Source: Rugamonas rivuli
GTDB lineage: Bacteria > Pseudomonadota > Gammaproteobacteria > Burkholderiales > Burkholderiaceae_D
Assembly: GCF_009380165.1 (NCBI RefSeq)
Contig: NZ_WHUF01000007.1
Coordinates: forward strand, 124,001-188,000
Direction: 5' to 3'
Length of the DNA stretch: 64,000 nt
The notes below the pieces were generated by a model that saw only the letters and a program-made list of their open reading frames with translations, made no database searches and had not been told where the DNA came from. Position numbers and translations under genes: made by a program. Shown piece after piece: positions 48,673-56,859 of the stretch (position 1 is the stretch's first letter; every line of letters begins with the position of its first letter).

Positions 48673-50295
48673 TTACATCCTGAAGACGCCGAACGTGGTG
48701 TCCGGGATTTCCGCGTTCAGTGCGGCGGACAGGCCCAGGCCCAGCACCATGCGCGTGTCGGCCGGGTCGATCACGCCGTCGTCCCACAGGCGCGCGGTGG
48801 CGTAGTACGGGTGGCCCTGGTGTTCGTATTGATCCTTGATCGGCTGCTTGAACGCGGCTTCTTCTTCCGCCGTCCACGAGCCGCCCTTGCCTTCGATGCC
48901 GTCGCGCTTGACGGTGGCCAGCACCGACGCGGCCTGGTCGCCGCCCATGACGGAGATGCGGGCGTTAGGCCACATCCACATGAAGCGCGGCGAGAAGGCG
49001 CGGCCGCACATGCCGTAGTTGCCGGCGCCGAAGCTGCCGCCGATGATGACGGTGAACTTGGGCACGGCGGCGGTGGCGACAGCCGTCACCATCTTGGCGC
49101 CGTTGCGGGCGATGCCTTCGTTTTCGTATTTGCGGCCGACCATGAAGCCGGTGATATTTTGCAGGAACACCAGCGGGATCTTGCGCTGCGCGCACAGCTC
49201 GATGAAGTGCGCGCCCTTCAGTGCGGACTCGGAGAACAGGATGCCGTTGTTGGCGATGATGCCGACCTTCATGCCGAAGATGTGGGCGAAGCCGCAGATC
49301 AGCGTGGTGCCGTAGCGCGCCTTGAATTCATCGAACTCGCTGCCGTCGACGATGCGGGCGATCACTTCGCGCACATCGAAGGGCTTGCGGGTGTCGACCG
49401 GAATCACGCCGTACAGTTCTTCGGTGGCGTACTTCGGTTCCGACGCCTCGCGCAACGCGCCCTGCTGGGGCTTGGTGCGGTTCAAATTCGAGACGATGGT
49501 GCGCGCCAGCGACAGCGCGTGCAGGTCGTTCTGCGCCAGGTGGTCGGCCACGCCGGACAGGCGGGTGTGGACATCCCCGCCGCCCAGGTCTTCAGCGGTG
49601 ACGACTTCGCCGGTGGCGGCTTTCACCAGCGGCGGACCGCCCAGGAAGATGGTGCCCTGTTCCTTGACGATGATCGATTCGTCGCTCATCGCCGGCACAT
49701 AGGCGCCGCCGGCGGTGCAAGAACCCATCACCACGGCGATCTGCGGAATGCCCTTGGCCGACAGGTTGGCCTGGTTGTAGAAGATGCGGCCGAAGTGGTC
49801 GCGGTCCGGGAAGACGTCGTCCTGGTTGGGCAGGTTGGCGCCGCCCGAGTCGACCAGATAGATGCACGGCAGGTTGTTCTGGTCGGCGATCTCCTGCGCG
49901 CGCAGGTGCTTCTTGACGGTGATCGGGTAGTAGGTGCCGCCTTTGACTGTGGCGTCGTTACAGACGATCACGCATTCCTGGCCGGCCACGCGGCCGATGC
50001 CGGTGATGATGCCGGCGGCCGGTGCGGCGTCGACGCCGTTGGCGTCCTGGTACATGCCGTAGGCCGCCATCTGCGACAGTTCGAGGAAGGGCGTGCCGGG
50101 ATCGAGCAGCATCTGTACGCGGTCGCGCGGCAGCAGTTTGCCACGGGCGACGTGCTTGGCCGATGCCGCTTCGCCGCCGCCGAGGGCGATCTTGGCGACC
50201 TTGTCGCGCAGGTCATCGACGACGGCCTGCATGGCGGCTGCGTTGGCTTTGAAATCCTCGCTGCGGGGATTGAGTTTGCTTTCGATCTGCGGCAT
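48673..50295 (-). CDS. mccB: methylcrotonoyl-CoA carboxylase beta (carboxyltransferase) subunit
   Basis: A 540-aa carboxyltransferase: ARGKLLPRDRVQMLLDPGTP, YLVDSGGANLPNQ, GSCTAGGAYVPAMSDES, FLQNITGFMVGRKYENEG and GAGNYGMCGRAFSPRF. The full pattern is that of MCC beta rather than PCC beta (SGGANLP and KYE..GI). AAAGGAAA precedes the ATG. First gene of the leucine run; isovaleryl-CoA dehydrogenase, the usual neighbour, is not in the window. Confidence 0.94.
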   Translation of the reverse strand: MPQIESKLNPRSEDFKANAAAMQAVVDDLRDKVAKIALGGGEAASAKHVARGKLLPRDRVQMLLDPGTPFLELSQMAAYGMYQDANGVDAAPAAGIITGIGRVAGQECVIVCNDATVKGGTYYPITVKKHLRAQEIADQNNLPCIYLVDSGGANLPNQDDVFPDRDHFGRIFYNQANLSAKGIPQIAVVMGSCTAGGAYVPAMSDESIIVKEQGTIFLGGPPLVKAATGEVVTAEDLGGGDVHTRLSGVADHLAQNDLHALSLARTIVSNLNRTKPQQGALREASEPKYATEELYGVIPVDTRKPFDVREVIARIVDGSEFDEFKARYGTTLICGFAHIFGMKVGIIANNGILFSESALKGAHFIELCAQRKIPLVFLQNITGFMVGRKYENEGIARNGAKMVTAVATAAVPKFTVIIGGSFGAGNYGMCGRAFSPRFMWMWPNARISVMGGDQAASVLATVKRDGIEGKGGSWTAEEEAAFKQPIKDQYEHQGHPYYATARLWDDGVIDPADTRMVLGLGLSAALNAEIPDTTFGVFRM

Positions 50296-50340
50296 TGCTT
50301 TTCCTTTGTGCGCGTGGTCTCAAAAACGCGTCATAGTGAT

Positions 50341-50775
50341 TTATTCTGGAAAACTACCGTCAACGTAAAACCAGCGCAGCCCGCCTTCGGCCGGTTCGCG
50401 CACAAAATTACTGATCTCGTGCAGACGCTGCGCCCGGCCATTGGTCTTGAACCGGGCGACAAACTCCACCGTATCCTTGGTCAGGTCGGCGTCTTCTGCT
50501 TTACGTTGACGTAAACGTAAAGCAGATTTTACCTCAAGTCCCAGCCACTGCAATTTTTCTTCCTTGCTCATAATCGGCTCGGCCGGACGGGTGCTGGCGT
50601 GCCAGGTTGCCATCAGGTAGGGCTCGTTGCGCTGCACATAGGCGGTATAGCGCGAACGCATCAACGCTTCTGCGCTGGGCGGGATGGCGAGGCCGTCGAT
50701 ATACGGGCCGCAGCAGCTTGCGAGAGAGGGACCGCCGCAGGGGCAGGCCGCGGTTGCGGTGGACTTCTTGGACAT
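50341..50775 (-). CDS. ychJ: YchJ-family (UPF0225) protein with N-terminal Cys-rich motif
   Basis: A 144-aa protein beginning with a zinc-binding-like CPCGGPSLASCCGPYIDG and the YchJ core AEALMRSRYTAYVQRNEPYL, VEFVARFKTNGRAQRLHEIS, RWFYVDG. Function unknown. The ATG at 50775 fits the family; an in-frame ATG at 50820 would add 15 residues. A perfect 13-bp inverted repeat lies inside the gene. Confidence 0.85.
   Translation of the reverse strand: MSKKSTATAACPCGGPSLASCCGPYIDGLAIPPSAEALMRSRYTAYVQRNEPYLMATWHASTRPAEPIMSKEEKLQWLGLEVKSALRLRQRKAEDADLTKDTVEFVARFKTNGRAQRLHEISNFVREPAEGGLRWFYVDGSFPE
50495..50526. repeat. perfect 13-bp inverted repeat inside ychJ
   Basis: TCTGCTTTACGTT (50495-50507) and AACGTAAAGCAGA (50514-50526) are separated by GACGTA. 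It is about 200 bp upstream of the mccB start on the operon strand. The TTTACGT-type dyad resembles sites I recall for the MerR-family leucine regulator LiuR; this is not verified. Confidence 0.5.
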
Positions 50776-50901
50776 GTGGGGACGGTCGGGCTGATGTAAC
50801 AATCCAGCATTATCCGCCAAATAGCCGCATTCCGCCGGGCTTGCCGTTATGCTATGGATATAAATATTGTGACTTTCAGCGTCCCGATGCGTACATGTTT
50901 C

Positions 50902-50918
50902 GTGTAACGCTATTACAC
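50902..50918. promoter_or_regulatory. candidate GntR operator
   Basis: GTGTAA-CGCTA-TTACAC, a perfect dyad with 6-bp arms and 5-base spacer, ending 21 bp before the GntR ATG. GntR/HutC regulators bind dyads of about this size, so autoregulation and control of murQ downstream are likely. Confidence 0.5.
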
Positions 50919-50939
50919 TAGAGGCGTGAGGAGATTTGA

Positions 50940-51680
50940 ATGAGCCAGACCAGTTTTGAATTCAAGGCGGATGCCAACGACAGTACGCCGCTGTACATGC
51001 AAATTGCCCGTAAATTGAGCGATGATGTACATAACGGCCGCTACCAGGTGGACCAGGCGCTGCCGTCGGAGCGCACCCTGTCGGAGCTGTTGAACGTCTC
51101 GCGGGTGACTGCGCGCAAGGCGATCGACCAGCTGGTGGACCAGGGATTGGTGGTGCGCCGTCGCGGATCGGGCAATTATATTGCGCCGCGCATCGAGCAG
51201 CCGCTGTCCAACCTGACCAGTTTTTCCGAGCAGTTGCAGCAGCGCGGCCACATCCCCGGTTCGCGCTGGCTCAAGCGCGCGGTGGTGACGCCGACGCCGG
51301 AAGAGCAGCTGAGCCTGGGCCTGTCGCCGTATTCCAAGGTGGCGCGGCTGGAGCGTTTGCGCCTGGCCGACGATGTGGTGATGGCGTATGAGGTGTCGGT
51401 GCTGCCGCAGACCGTGCTCAACGACCCGAACGCGGTCGGCGCCTCGCTGTACCAGTATCTGGAAAGCATAGGCCAGGCGCCGGCGCGCGCCTTGCAGCAC
51501 ATCCGCGCGATGAACGCATCGGCCGAGCTGGCCAAGCAGCTGGGCGTGCCCGAAGGGCAGGCGGTGCTGTACATTACCCGGATTGCTTATCTGGAATCGG
51601 GCGAGGCGATGGAGTTGACCCATTCGTATTGCCACAGCGATCACTATGATTTCGTCGCGGAGATGCGTCGCGCAACGTAA
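50940..51680 (+). CDS. GntR/HutC-family regulator of the peptidoglycan-recycling locus
   Basis: A 246-aa regulator with an N-terminal winged helix (about 17-85: TPLYMQIARKLSDDVHNGRY, LPSERTLSELLNVSRVTARK) and a C-terminal UTRA ligand-binding domain (about 100-240). NagR/DasR-type members respond to amino-sugar phosphates. murQ follows 11 bp downstream, so N-acetylmuramic acid 6-phosphate or GlcNAc-6P are the likely ligands (inference). GAGGAG lies before the ATG. Confidence 0.9.
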   Translation: MSQTSFEFKADANDSTPLYMQIARKLSDDVHNGRYQVDQALPSERTLSELLNVSRVTARKAIDQLVDQGLVVRRRGSGNYIAPRIEQPLSNLTSFSEQLQQRGHIPGSRWLKRAVVTPTPEEQLSLGLSPYSKVARLERLRLADDVVMAYEVSVLPQTVLNDPNAVGASLYQYLESIGQAPARALQHIRAMNASAELAKQLGVPEGQAVLYITRIAYLESGEAMELTHSYCHSDHYDFVAEMRRAT

Positions 51681-51691
51681 CAAAACTACCC

Positions 51692-52573
51692 ATGTTAAAA
51701 ACCGAAACGCCGAGTACGCAGCACGCGCAGCTGGATCAATATTCGGTTGAGGCATTGGTGGCGGCGCTGGTCGATGACCAGGCGCAGGCCGTGCAGGCGG
51801 TGCAAGCCGCCGAATCGAGCATCAGCGCGGCCGTGCACGCGATGGCGCCGCGCATCGCCGCCGGTGGACGGCTGATCTATGTCGGCGCTGGTACTTCCGG
51901 GCGGCTGGGCATACTCGACAGCGTGGAGCTGTTCCCCACTTTCTCCTGGCCGCATGAGCGCGCCATTGCGCTGCTGGCCGGCGGCCTCGGCGCCATGTTC
52001 GAGGCGGTGGAGGGGGCGGAGGATGATCGTTCCAAGGGCGCTTCTGACTTGCGGCTGCTCTATCCGGTCTACAACGATGTGGTGTTGCTGGTGGCGGCGT
52101 CGGGCACTACGCCGTATGTGCTGGGTGCGTTGCAGGCGGCGCGCACGGTGGGCGCTTTAACGGTGGGCATCGCCAACAACGTCGGCACGCCGCTGACGGG
52201 CGACGCCGATATCGGCATCACCATCGATACCGGGGCGGAAGTGATCTCGGGCAGCACGCGGCTCAAGGCGGGCACGGCGCAGAAGATCGTGCTGAACACT
52301 TTGTCGAGCGCGTTGATGGTGAGGTTGAACAAGGTCTACGGCAATCTGATGGTGGACCTGCATGCCACCAACGCCAAGCTGGTCGAGCGGGCGGTGCGGC
52401 TGACCATGCACGCCACCGGCGTCGACGCCGGCATCGCGCGCGGCGTGCTGGAGCGCTGCCATTTCCAGGTCAAGGTCGCCATTGTCGCGCTGCTGAACAA
52501 CACCTCCATCGAAGAAGCGCAAAGCCTGCTGGATGAGTCCGATGGCAATGTGCGCGCGACGCTGAAGCCATGA
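51692..52573 (+). CDS. murQ: N-acetylmuramic acid 6-phosphate etherase
   Basis: A 293-aa SIS-domain enzyme splitting the lactyl ether of MurNAc-6P to GlcNAc-6P and D-lactate. LIYVGAGTSGRLGILDSVEL, PTFSWPHERAI, EGAEDDRSKGASDL, ASGTTPYVLGAL and STRLKAGTAQK are family signatures. It needs MurNAc-6P, which a kinase or PTS must make; no MurP-type PTS gene is present, but a BadF-type kinase lies downstream. The stop overlaps the GNAT start (ATGA). Confidence 0.95.
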   Translation: MLKTETPSTQHAQLDQYSVEALVAALVDDQAQAVQAVQAAESSISAAVHAMAPRIAAGGRLIYVGAGTSGRLGILDSVELFPTFSWPHERAIALLAGGLGAMFEAVEGAEDDRSKGASDLRLLYPVYNDVVLLVAASGTTPYVLGALQAARTVGALTVGIANNVGTPLTGDADIGITIDTGAEVISGSTRLKAGTAQKIVLNTLSSALMVRLNKVYGNLMVDLHATNAKLVERAVRLTMHATGVDAGIARGVLERCHFQVKVAIVALLNNTSIEEAQSLLDESDGNVRATLKP

Positions 52574-53022
52574 TCGAGATACGAGCGGTCGCGCCTGAGG
52601 ATTACGACGCCTGGCATGTGTTATGGCTGGGCTACAACCAATTCTACGGCCGCCACGGCGATACCGCGCTGCCGGAAGAAATCACCCGGACCACATGGTC
52701 GCGTTTTTTCGATGAAGCTGAGCCTGTGCATGGGCTGGTGGCCGTGCATGAGGGGCAGTTGGTCGGCCTGGCCCACTACCTCTACCATCGCGGCACGACG
52801 CAGATAGGCCTGAGCTGCTACATGCAGGACTTGTTCACCGCCGAATCCGCCAGAGGCCGGGGAGTGGCGCGCAAGCTGATCGAGGCCGTGTATGCCCAAG
52901 CCCGCGCCGCCGGCAGTCCGAGGGTCTACTGGCAAACCCACGAAACCAACCACACCGCCATGCAGCTGTACGACAAAGTCGCCGACAAGTCCGGCTTCAT
53001 CGTGTATCGGAAGCTGCTTTAG
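52570..53022 (+). CDS. GNAT N-acetyltransferase
   Basis: A 150-aa acetyltransferase. The acetyl-CoA loop is ARGRGVARKLI (about 94-104) and the late motif is NHTAMQLYDKVADKSGFIVY. Its start overlaps murQ by 4 bp, so it is translationally coupled and probably part of the amino-sugar pathway; the substrate is unknown. The stop overlaps the convergent toxin gene by 4 bp. Confidence 0.88.
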   Translation: MIEIRAVAPEDYDAWHVLWLGYNQFYGRHGDTALPEEITRTTWSRFFDEAEPVHGLVAVHEGQLVGLAHYLYHRGTTQIGLSCYMQDLFTAESARGRGVARKLIEAVYAQARAAGSPRVYWQTHETNHTAMQLYDKVADKSGFIVYRKLL

Positions 53023-53519
53023 TCAACTATAAGCGTCGCGGTTAAATCGGACAGCGTGATCATGAGTGTCATTGGGTCCAGCGGTGAAACATCGAAGCCT
53101 ACCCGTTCATAAAACGACCTGGCTGCCGGCGTAAGCGCGTGCGTGATGACGCCGCGGATGCCGATGGCCTCGGCGGCTTGGAGTATGCGATGACTGGCAT
53201 CTCGAACCAGTGCGCGCCCCAGATTTTTGCCCTGAAGGCGCCGGTCGATGGCGAGGCGGCCAATCAACACCACGGGAATGGGATCCGGCATATTGCGGCG
53301 AAAAGCTCCGGCGGCCGCACTGGTAGCGATAGCGCCTGCCGCCAGCGCGTAGTATGCAACGACGCTTTTTCCTTGGCAGACAACAAAAGTGCGCGAGGCT
53401 CCGCTGGCCTGGTTTGGGATGGCGCGACGTTTGAGCCAAACATCCAGACTGTCGACCCCGCAGGAGAAGCGGTTGATAGCATGCTGGCTGGTCAGCGGCT
53501 CTGGCAGCCGGAGGATCAC
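53019..53519 (-). CDS. GNAT-family toxin (TacT/AtaT-like)
   Basis: A 166-aa acetyltransferase toxin. FSCGVDSLDVWLKRRA near the N-terminus, VVLIGRLAIDRRLQGKNLGR with the CoA-binding loop, and SFYERVGF with the catalytic Tyr are typical of toxins that acetylate aminoacyl-tRNA. The ATG overlaps the antitoxin stop as ATGA. Predicted active. It lies on the opposite strand to the surrounding recycling genes. Confidence 0.9.
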   Translation of the reverse strand: MILRLPEPLTSQHAINRFSCGVDSLDVWLKRRAIPNQASGASRTFVVCQGKSVVAYYALAAGAIATSAAAGAFRRNMPDPIPVVLIGRLAIDRRLQGKNLGRALVRDASHRILQAAEAIGIRGVITHALTPAARSFYERVGFDVSPLDPMTLMITLSDLTATLIVD

Positions 53520-53806
53520 TTTTTATCCCAGGGCGCCTTGGTTTGCATGGTCTTGAGCAGGCGGGCGTTGGGTGCCGGAGGTGATTCCAGCCGAGCCAGG
53601 AATTCGGCGTAGGCTTCGGGGCTGGCGACGATGTTGATTTGGTCCAGCAAAGCATCTTCGGAGGCTCGCCGCAGGACGTCCAGGATAAAATCGTCGCGAC
53701 TTTTGCCAGAGAGCCGGGCGGCGCGCTCGATGAGGTTGCGTTCTTCCGAACCCATGCGTATGGTGAGCGTTTCCGGCTTGCTTTGAGTATCGGCTGGTGT
53801 GGACAT
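53516..53806 (-). CDS. DUF1778 antitoxin (TacA-like)
   Basis: A 96-aa antitoxin with an N-terminal ribbon-helix-helix (TLTIRMGSEERNLIERAARL, GKSRDDFILDVL) and a C-terminal toxin-binding tail (SPPAPNARLLKTMQTKAPWD). The ATG at 53806 has GGAG upstream; an earlier start adds 17 unrelated residues. Divergent from the AmpG-like gene with 64 bp between, where its autoregulated promoter should lie. Confidence 0.9.
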   Translation of the reverse strand: MSTPADTQSKPETLTIRMGSEERNLIERAARLSGKSRDDFILDVLRRASEDALLDQINIVASPEAYAEFLARLESPPAPNARLLKTMQTKAPWDKK

Positions 53807-53870
53807 GTCTCGATCTCCGATGGCTGTCTGAATTGTAGTCCGAATTTTGCCGAACAAAATCGAAGGATGT

Positions 53871-55139
53871 ATGGATCGAGCGCAACAACGTAGCCCCTGG
53901 TTCTGGGTGCCCAGTATTTCATTCAGTCAGGCTGTACCTTACGTCGCGGTGATGATGCTGTCGTCCGTGATGTACAAGAAGCTCGGTGTGTCCAATACCG
54001 ACCTGGCGTTTTACACCGCGTGGCTGTACCTGCCGTGGGTGATCAAGCCGCTGTGGTCGCCTATCGTCGAGCTGTTCGGCACCAAGCGGCGCTGGATCGT
54101 GCTGTTGCAACTGCTGACCGGCGCGGCGCTGGCCAGTGTGGCGCTGACCCTGCACCTGCCGGAGTTCTTCCGCATGAGCCTGGCCGCGCTGTGGCTGATG
54201 GCGTTCAGCTCGGCCACCCACGATATCGCGTCCGACGGCTACTACATGCTCGGCCTGCCGACCCAGCACCAGCAGGCCGCCTTCGTCGGCGTGCGCAGCG
54301 CTTTCTACAAGCTGGCGATGATCTCCGGACAAGGCGGCCTGGTCTACCTCGCCGGCCGCCTGACCGCCAGCAGCGGCGATCCCGCCTGGGCCTGGTCCTT
54401 GGTGTTCGGCGCGATGGGGACGCTGATGCTGGCGCTGAGCGCGTATCACCAGCTGATCCTGCCCCGCCCCGATACCGACCGCAGCCACACCGGCGGCGGT
54501 GCGCTGTGGAAGGATTTCGTCTATACCTTCCGCAGCTTCTTCCAGAAACCCGGCATCAAGGCCACCATCGGCTTCCTGCTGCTGTACCGCCTGGGTGAGG
54601 CGCAGTTGCTGAAGATGGCTGCGCCCTTCCTGCTCGATCCGCGTTCGCAGGGCGGCCTCGGGCTGAGCACGGAAACCTTCGGCGTGGTCTACGGCACCGT
54701 CGGCGTGTGCGCGCTGGTGCTGGGCGGCTTGGCAGGCGGCGTGGTGATCGCCCGCTTCGGCCTCAAGCGCAGCCTGCTGCCCATGGTGTTCATCATGCAC
54801 GTGCCGGACCTGGTGTTCGTCTACCTGGCCACCGCCCTGCCGACCAGCAACGTGCTGATCTCCGCCTGCCTGGCGGTCGAGCAGTTCGGCTATGGCTTCG
54901 GCTTCTCGGCCTTCATGCTGTACATGGTGCTGGTGGCCGACGGCGAGCACAAGACCGCGCATTACGCGATCTGCACCGGTTTCATGGCCCTCGGCATGAT
55001 GGTGCCTGGCATGGTCAGCGGCTGGATACAGCAGCAGCTGGGATACCAGTATTTCTTCATCTGGGCCTGCGTCGCCACGCTGCCGGCGTTCTTCATGACG
55101 GCGCTGGTGCGGATCGATCCGCAATTCGGCAAGGAATAA
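53871..55139 (+). CDS. MFS permease, AmpG-like (muropeptide/amino-sugar importer)
   Basis: A 422-aa twelve-helix transporter. YVAVMMLSSVMYKKLGVSNT, LYLPWVIKPLWSPIVELFG, SSATHDIASDGYYMLGL and LAMISGQGGLVYLAG are AmpG-type features. AmpG imports anhydro-muropeptides from the periplasm. Position among murQ, amidase and dipeptidase genes supports a peptidoglycan-fragment substrate. AAGG precedes the ATG by 4 bases. Confidence 0.85.
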   Translation: MDRAQQRSPWFWVPSISFSQAVPYVAVMMLSSVMYKKLGVSNTDLAFYTAWLYLPWVIKPLWSPIVELFGTKRRWIVLLQLLTGAALASVALTLHLPEFFRMSLAALWLMAFSSATHDIASDGYYMLGLPTQHQQAAFVGVRSAFYKLAMISGQGGLVYLAGRLTASSGDPAWAWSLVFGAMGTLMLALSAYHQLILPRPDTDRSHTGGGALWKDFVYTFRSFFQKPGIKATIGFLLLYRLGEAQLLKMAAPFLLDPRSQGGLGLSTETFGVVYGTVGVCALVLGGLAGGVVIARFGLKRSLLPMVFIMHVPDLVFVYLATALPTSNVLISACLAVEQFGYGFGFSAFMLYMVLVADGEHKTAHYAICTGFMALGMMVPGMVSGWIQQQLGYQYFFIWACVATLPAFFMTALVRIDPQFGKE

Positions 55140-55181
55140 ACGTCCGGCGCATTACAATACGGTGCTCAACAGATTCGGGGA

Positions 55182-56843
55182 ATGGTTTTGGTTTTTAATG
55201 CAAAGAAGCGGCTGACCTTGTCCGCCGGCGTGGCCGGCGCCCTGGCCGTGCTGCTGGATGGTTGTTCCAGCACACCGACCGCGCCTGGCCCGGAGGCCGG
55301 CGCCGCGCCGCGTCCAGCGGCCCCTGGCGCCACCGTACCGATGGCGCCGCCGGCGCCGTTCGATATGAACCAGCCGCCGCCGGCGCCGCGCGAATTCCGC
55401 GCCGCCTGGGTGTCGACCGTGGCGAATATCGATTGGCCCAGCCGTAACAACCTGACCATGGCCAAGCAGCAGGCCGAAGCCCTCGCCATTCTCGACCGCG
55501 CACAGGCGCTGAATCTGAACGCCATCGTGCTGCAAGTACGGCCGAGCGCGGATGCGATCTATCCGTCCGAGCTGGAGCCGTGGTCCGAGTTCCTGACCGG
55601 CCAGCAAGGCCGAGCACCGGCCACGGCCTGGGATCCGCTGCAGTTCTGGATCGAGCAGGCGCATGCGCGCGGGCTGCAGCTGCATGCGTGGTTCAACCCC
55701 TACCGCGCCCGCCACGCGACGGCCAAGTCGCCGCTGGCGCGCAACCACATCGGCAGCACGCATCCGGAAGTGGTCAAATCCTACGGCCGCTACCTGTGGA
55801 TGGACCCGGGCGAAGCCGCCGCCTCGCAGCACACGCTGGATGTGGTGCTGGACGTGGTGCGCCGCTACGATATCGACGGCGTCCACATCGACGACTATTT
55901 CTACCCTTATCCTATCGACGCATCGGCCGCCACGGCCGGCCCGGAAGGCGTGGCGCTGGACGCCGGCGTCGGCCAGAAGCAGGAGCTGGAGTTCCCGGAC
56001 CAGGCGTCGTGGCAGCACTATCTGCTGGGCGGCGGCACGCTGGACCGCGCCGGCTGGCGCCGCCAGAACGTCAACTCGCTGATCGAGGCGCTCTACCTCG
56101 GCATCCACAAGGAAAAGAGCTGGGTGCGCTTCGGCATCAGCCCGTTCGGCATCGGCCGGCCGGATCGCCGCCCGCCCGGCATCGTCGGCTTCAGCCAGTA
56201 CGACAAGCTGTATGCGGACGCCGAGCTGTGGCTGGCCAACGGCTGGCTCGACTACCTGGCGCCGCAGCTGTACTGGCCGGTGGCGCAGGCGCCGCAAGCC
56301 TTCGACGTGCTGCTCGACTACTGGCTGGCGCAGAACACGCGTGCGCGCCATGTGTGGCCGGGCCTGTACACCAGCCGCATCGACAACAGCGCCAAGGCGT
56401 TTGCGCCGGAAGAGATCGTCAAGCAGATCGGCGTCACGCGCACGCGCGCGGGCGTGCAGGGCCATCTGCACTTCAGCATCGCGGCGCTGATGGAAAACCG
56501 CAAGGGCATCGCCGACCAGCTGAAGGCGCAGGCTTACCAGACTGCGGCGCTGGCCCCGGCCAGCCCGTGGCTGGGATCGGACCTGCCGCCCGCACCGGCC
56601 GCGTCCGCGCGGCGCGAAGGCAATGGCGTGGCGCTGAGGCTGTCCGCCGGCGCCGGCAAGCCGGTCGCACATTACGCGATCTGGTCGCGCTACGGTTCGG
56701 AGTGGCGTTTCGCGCTGGCTCCGGCCTCGCGTCCAGTGCTGCTGTTGCCGGACGATGCGGCAGGCGGCTCGGCGCAGGCGGTGGTGGTCAGTGCGGTCGA
56801 CCGCCTTGGCAATGAAAGCGAACGCGTCAGCGTCATACGCTGA
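55182..56843 (+). CDS. GHL10-family (DUF187/DigH-like) glycan hydrolase lipoprotein
   Basis: A 553-aa protein with a lipobox near Cys28 (LLDGCSS) and a Pro-rich spacer. A GHL10 TIM barrel follows (about 70-420: REFRAAWVSTVANIDWPS, LNAIVLQVRPSADAIYPS, LHAWFNPYRARH, DGVHIDDYFYPYP, YLAPQLYWPV). E. coli DigH of this family cleaves denuded peptidoglycan glycan strands, which suits the locus. A C-terminal Fn3-like segment (about 470-553) follows. ATG at 55182 is very close to GGGG; a TTG two codons later is an alternative. Confidence 0.83.
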   Translation: MVLVFNAKKRLTLSAGVAGALAVLLDGCSSTPTAPGPEAGAAPRPAAPGATVPMAPPAPFDMNQPPPAPREFRAAWVSTVANIDWPSRNNLTMAKQQAEALAILDRAQALNLNAIVLQVRPSADAIYPSELEPWSEFLTGQQGRAPATAWDPLQFWIEQAHARGLQLHAWFNPYRARHATAKSPLARNHIGSTHPEVVKSYGRYLWMDPGEAAASQHTLDVVLDVVRRYDIDGVHIDDYFYPYPIDASAATAGPEGVALDAGVGQKQELEFPDQASWQHYLLGGGTLDRAGWRRQNVNSLIEALYLGIHKEKSWVRFGISPFGIGRPDRRPPGIVGFSQYDKLYADAELWLANGWLDYLAPQLYWPVAQAPQAFDVLLDYWLAQNTRARHVWPGLYTSRIDNSAKAFAPEEIVKQIGVTRTRAGVQGHLHFSIAALMENRKGIADQLKAQAYQTAALAPASPWLGSDLPPAPAASARREGNGVALRLSAGAGKPVAHYAIWSRYGSEWRFALAPASRPVLLLPDDAAGGSAQAVVVSAVDRLGNESERVSVIR

Positions 56844-56859
56844 CCATCGAGGAGCGATG

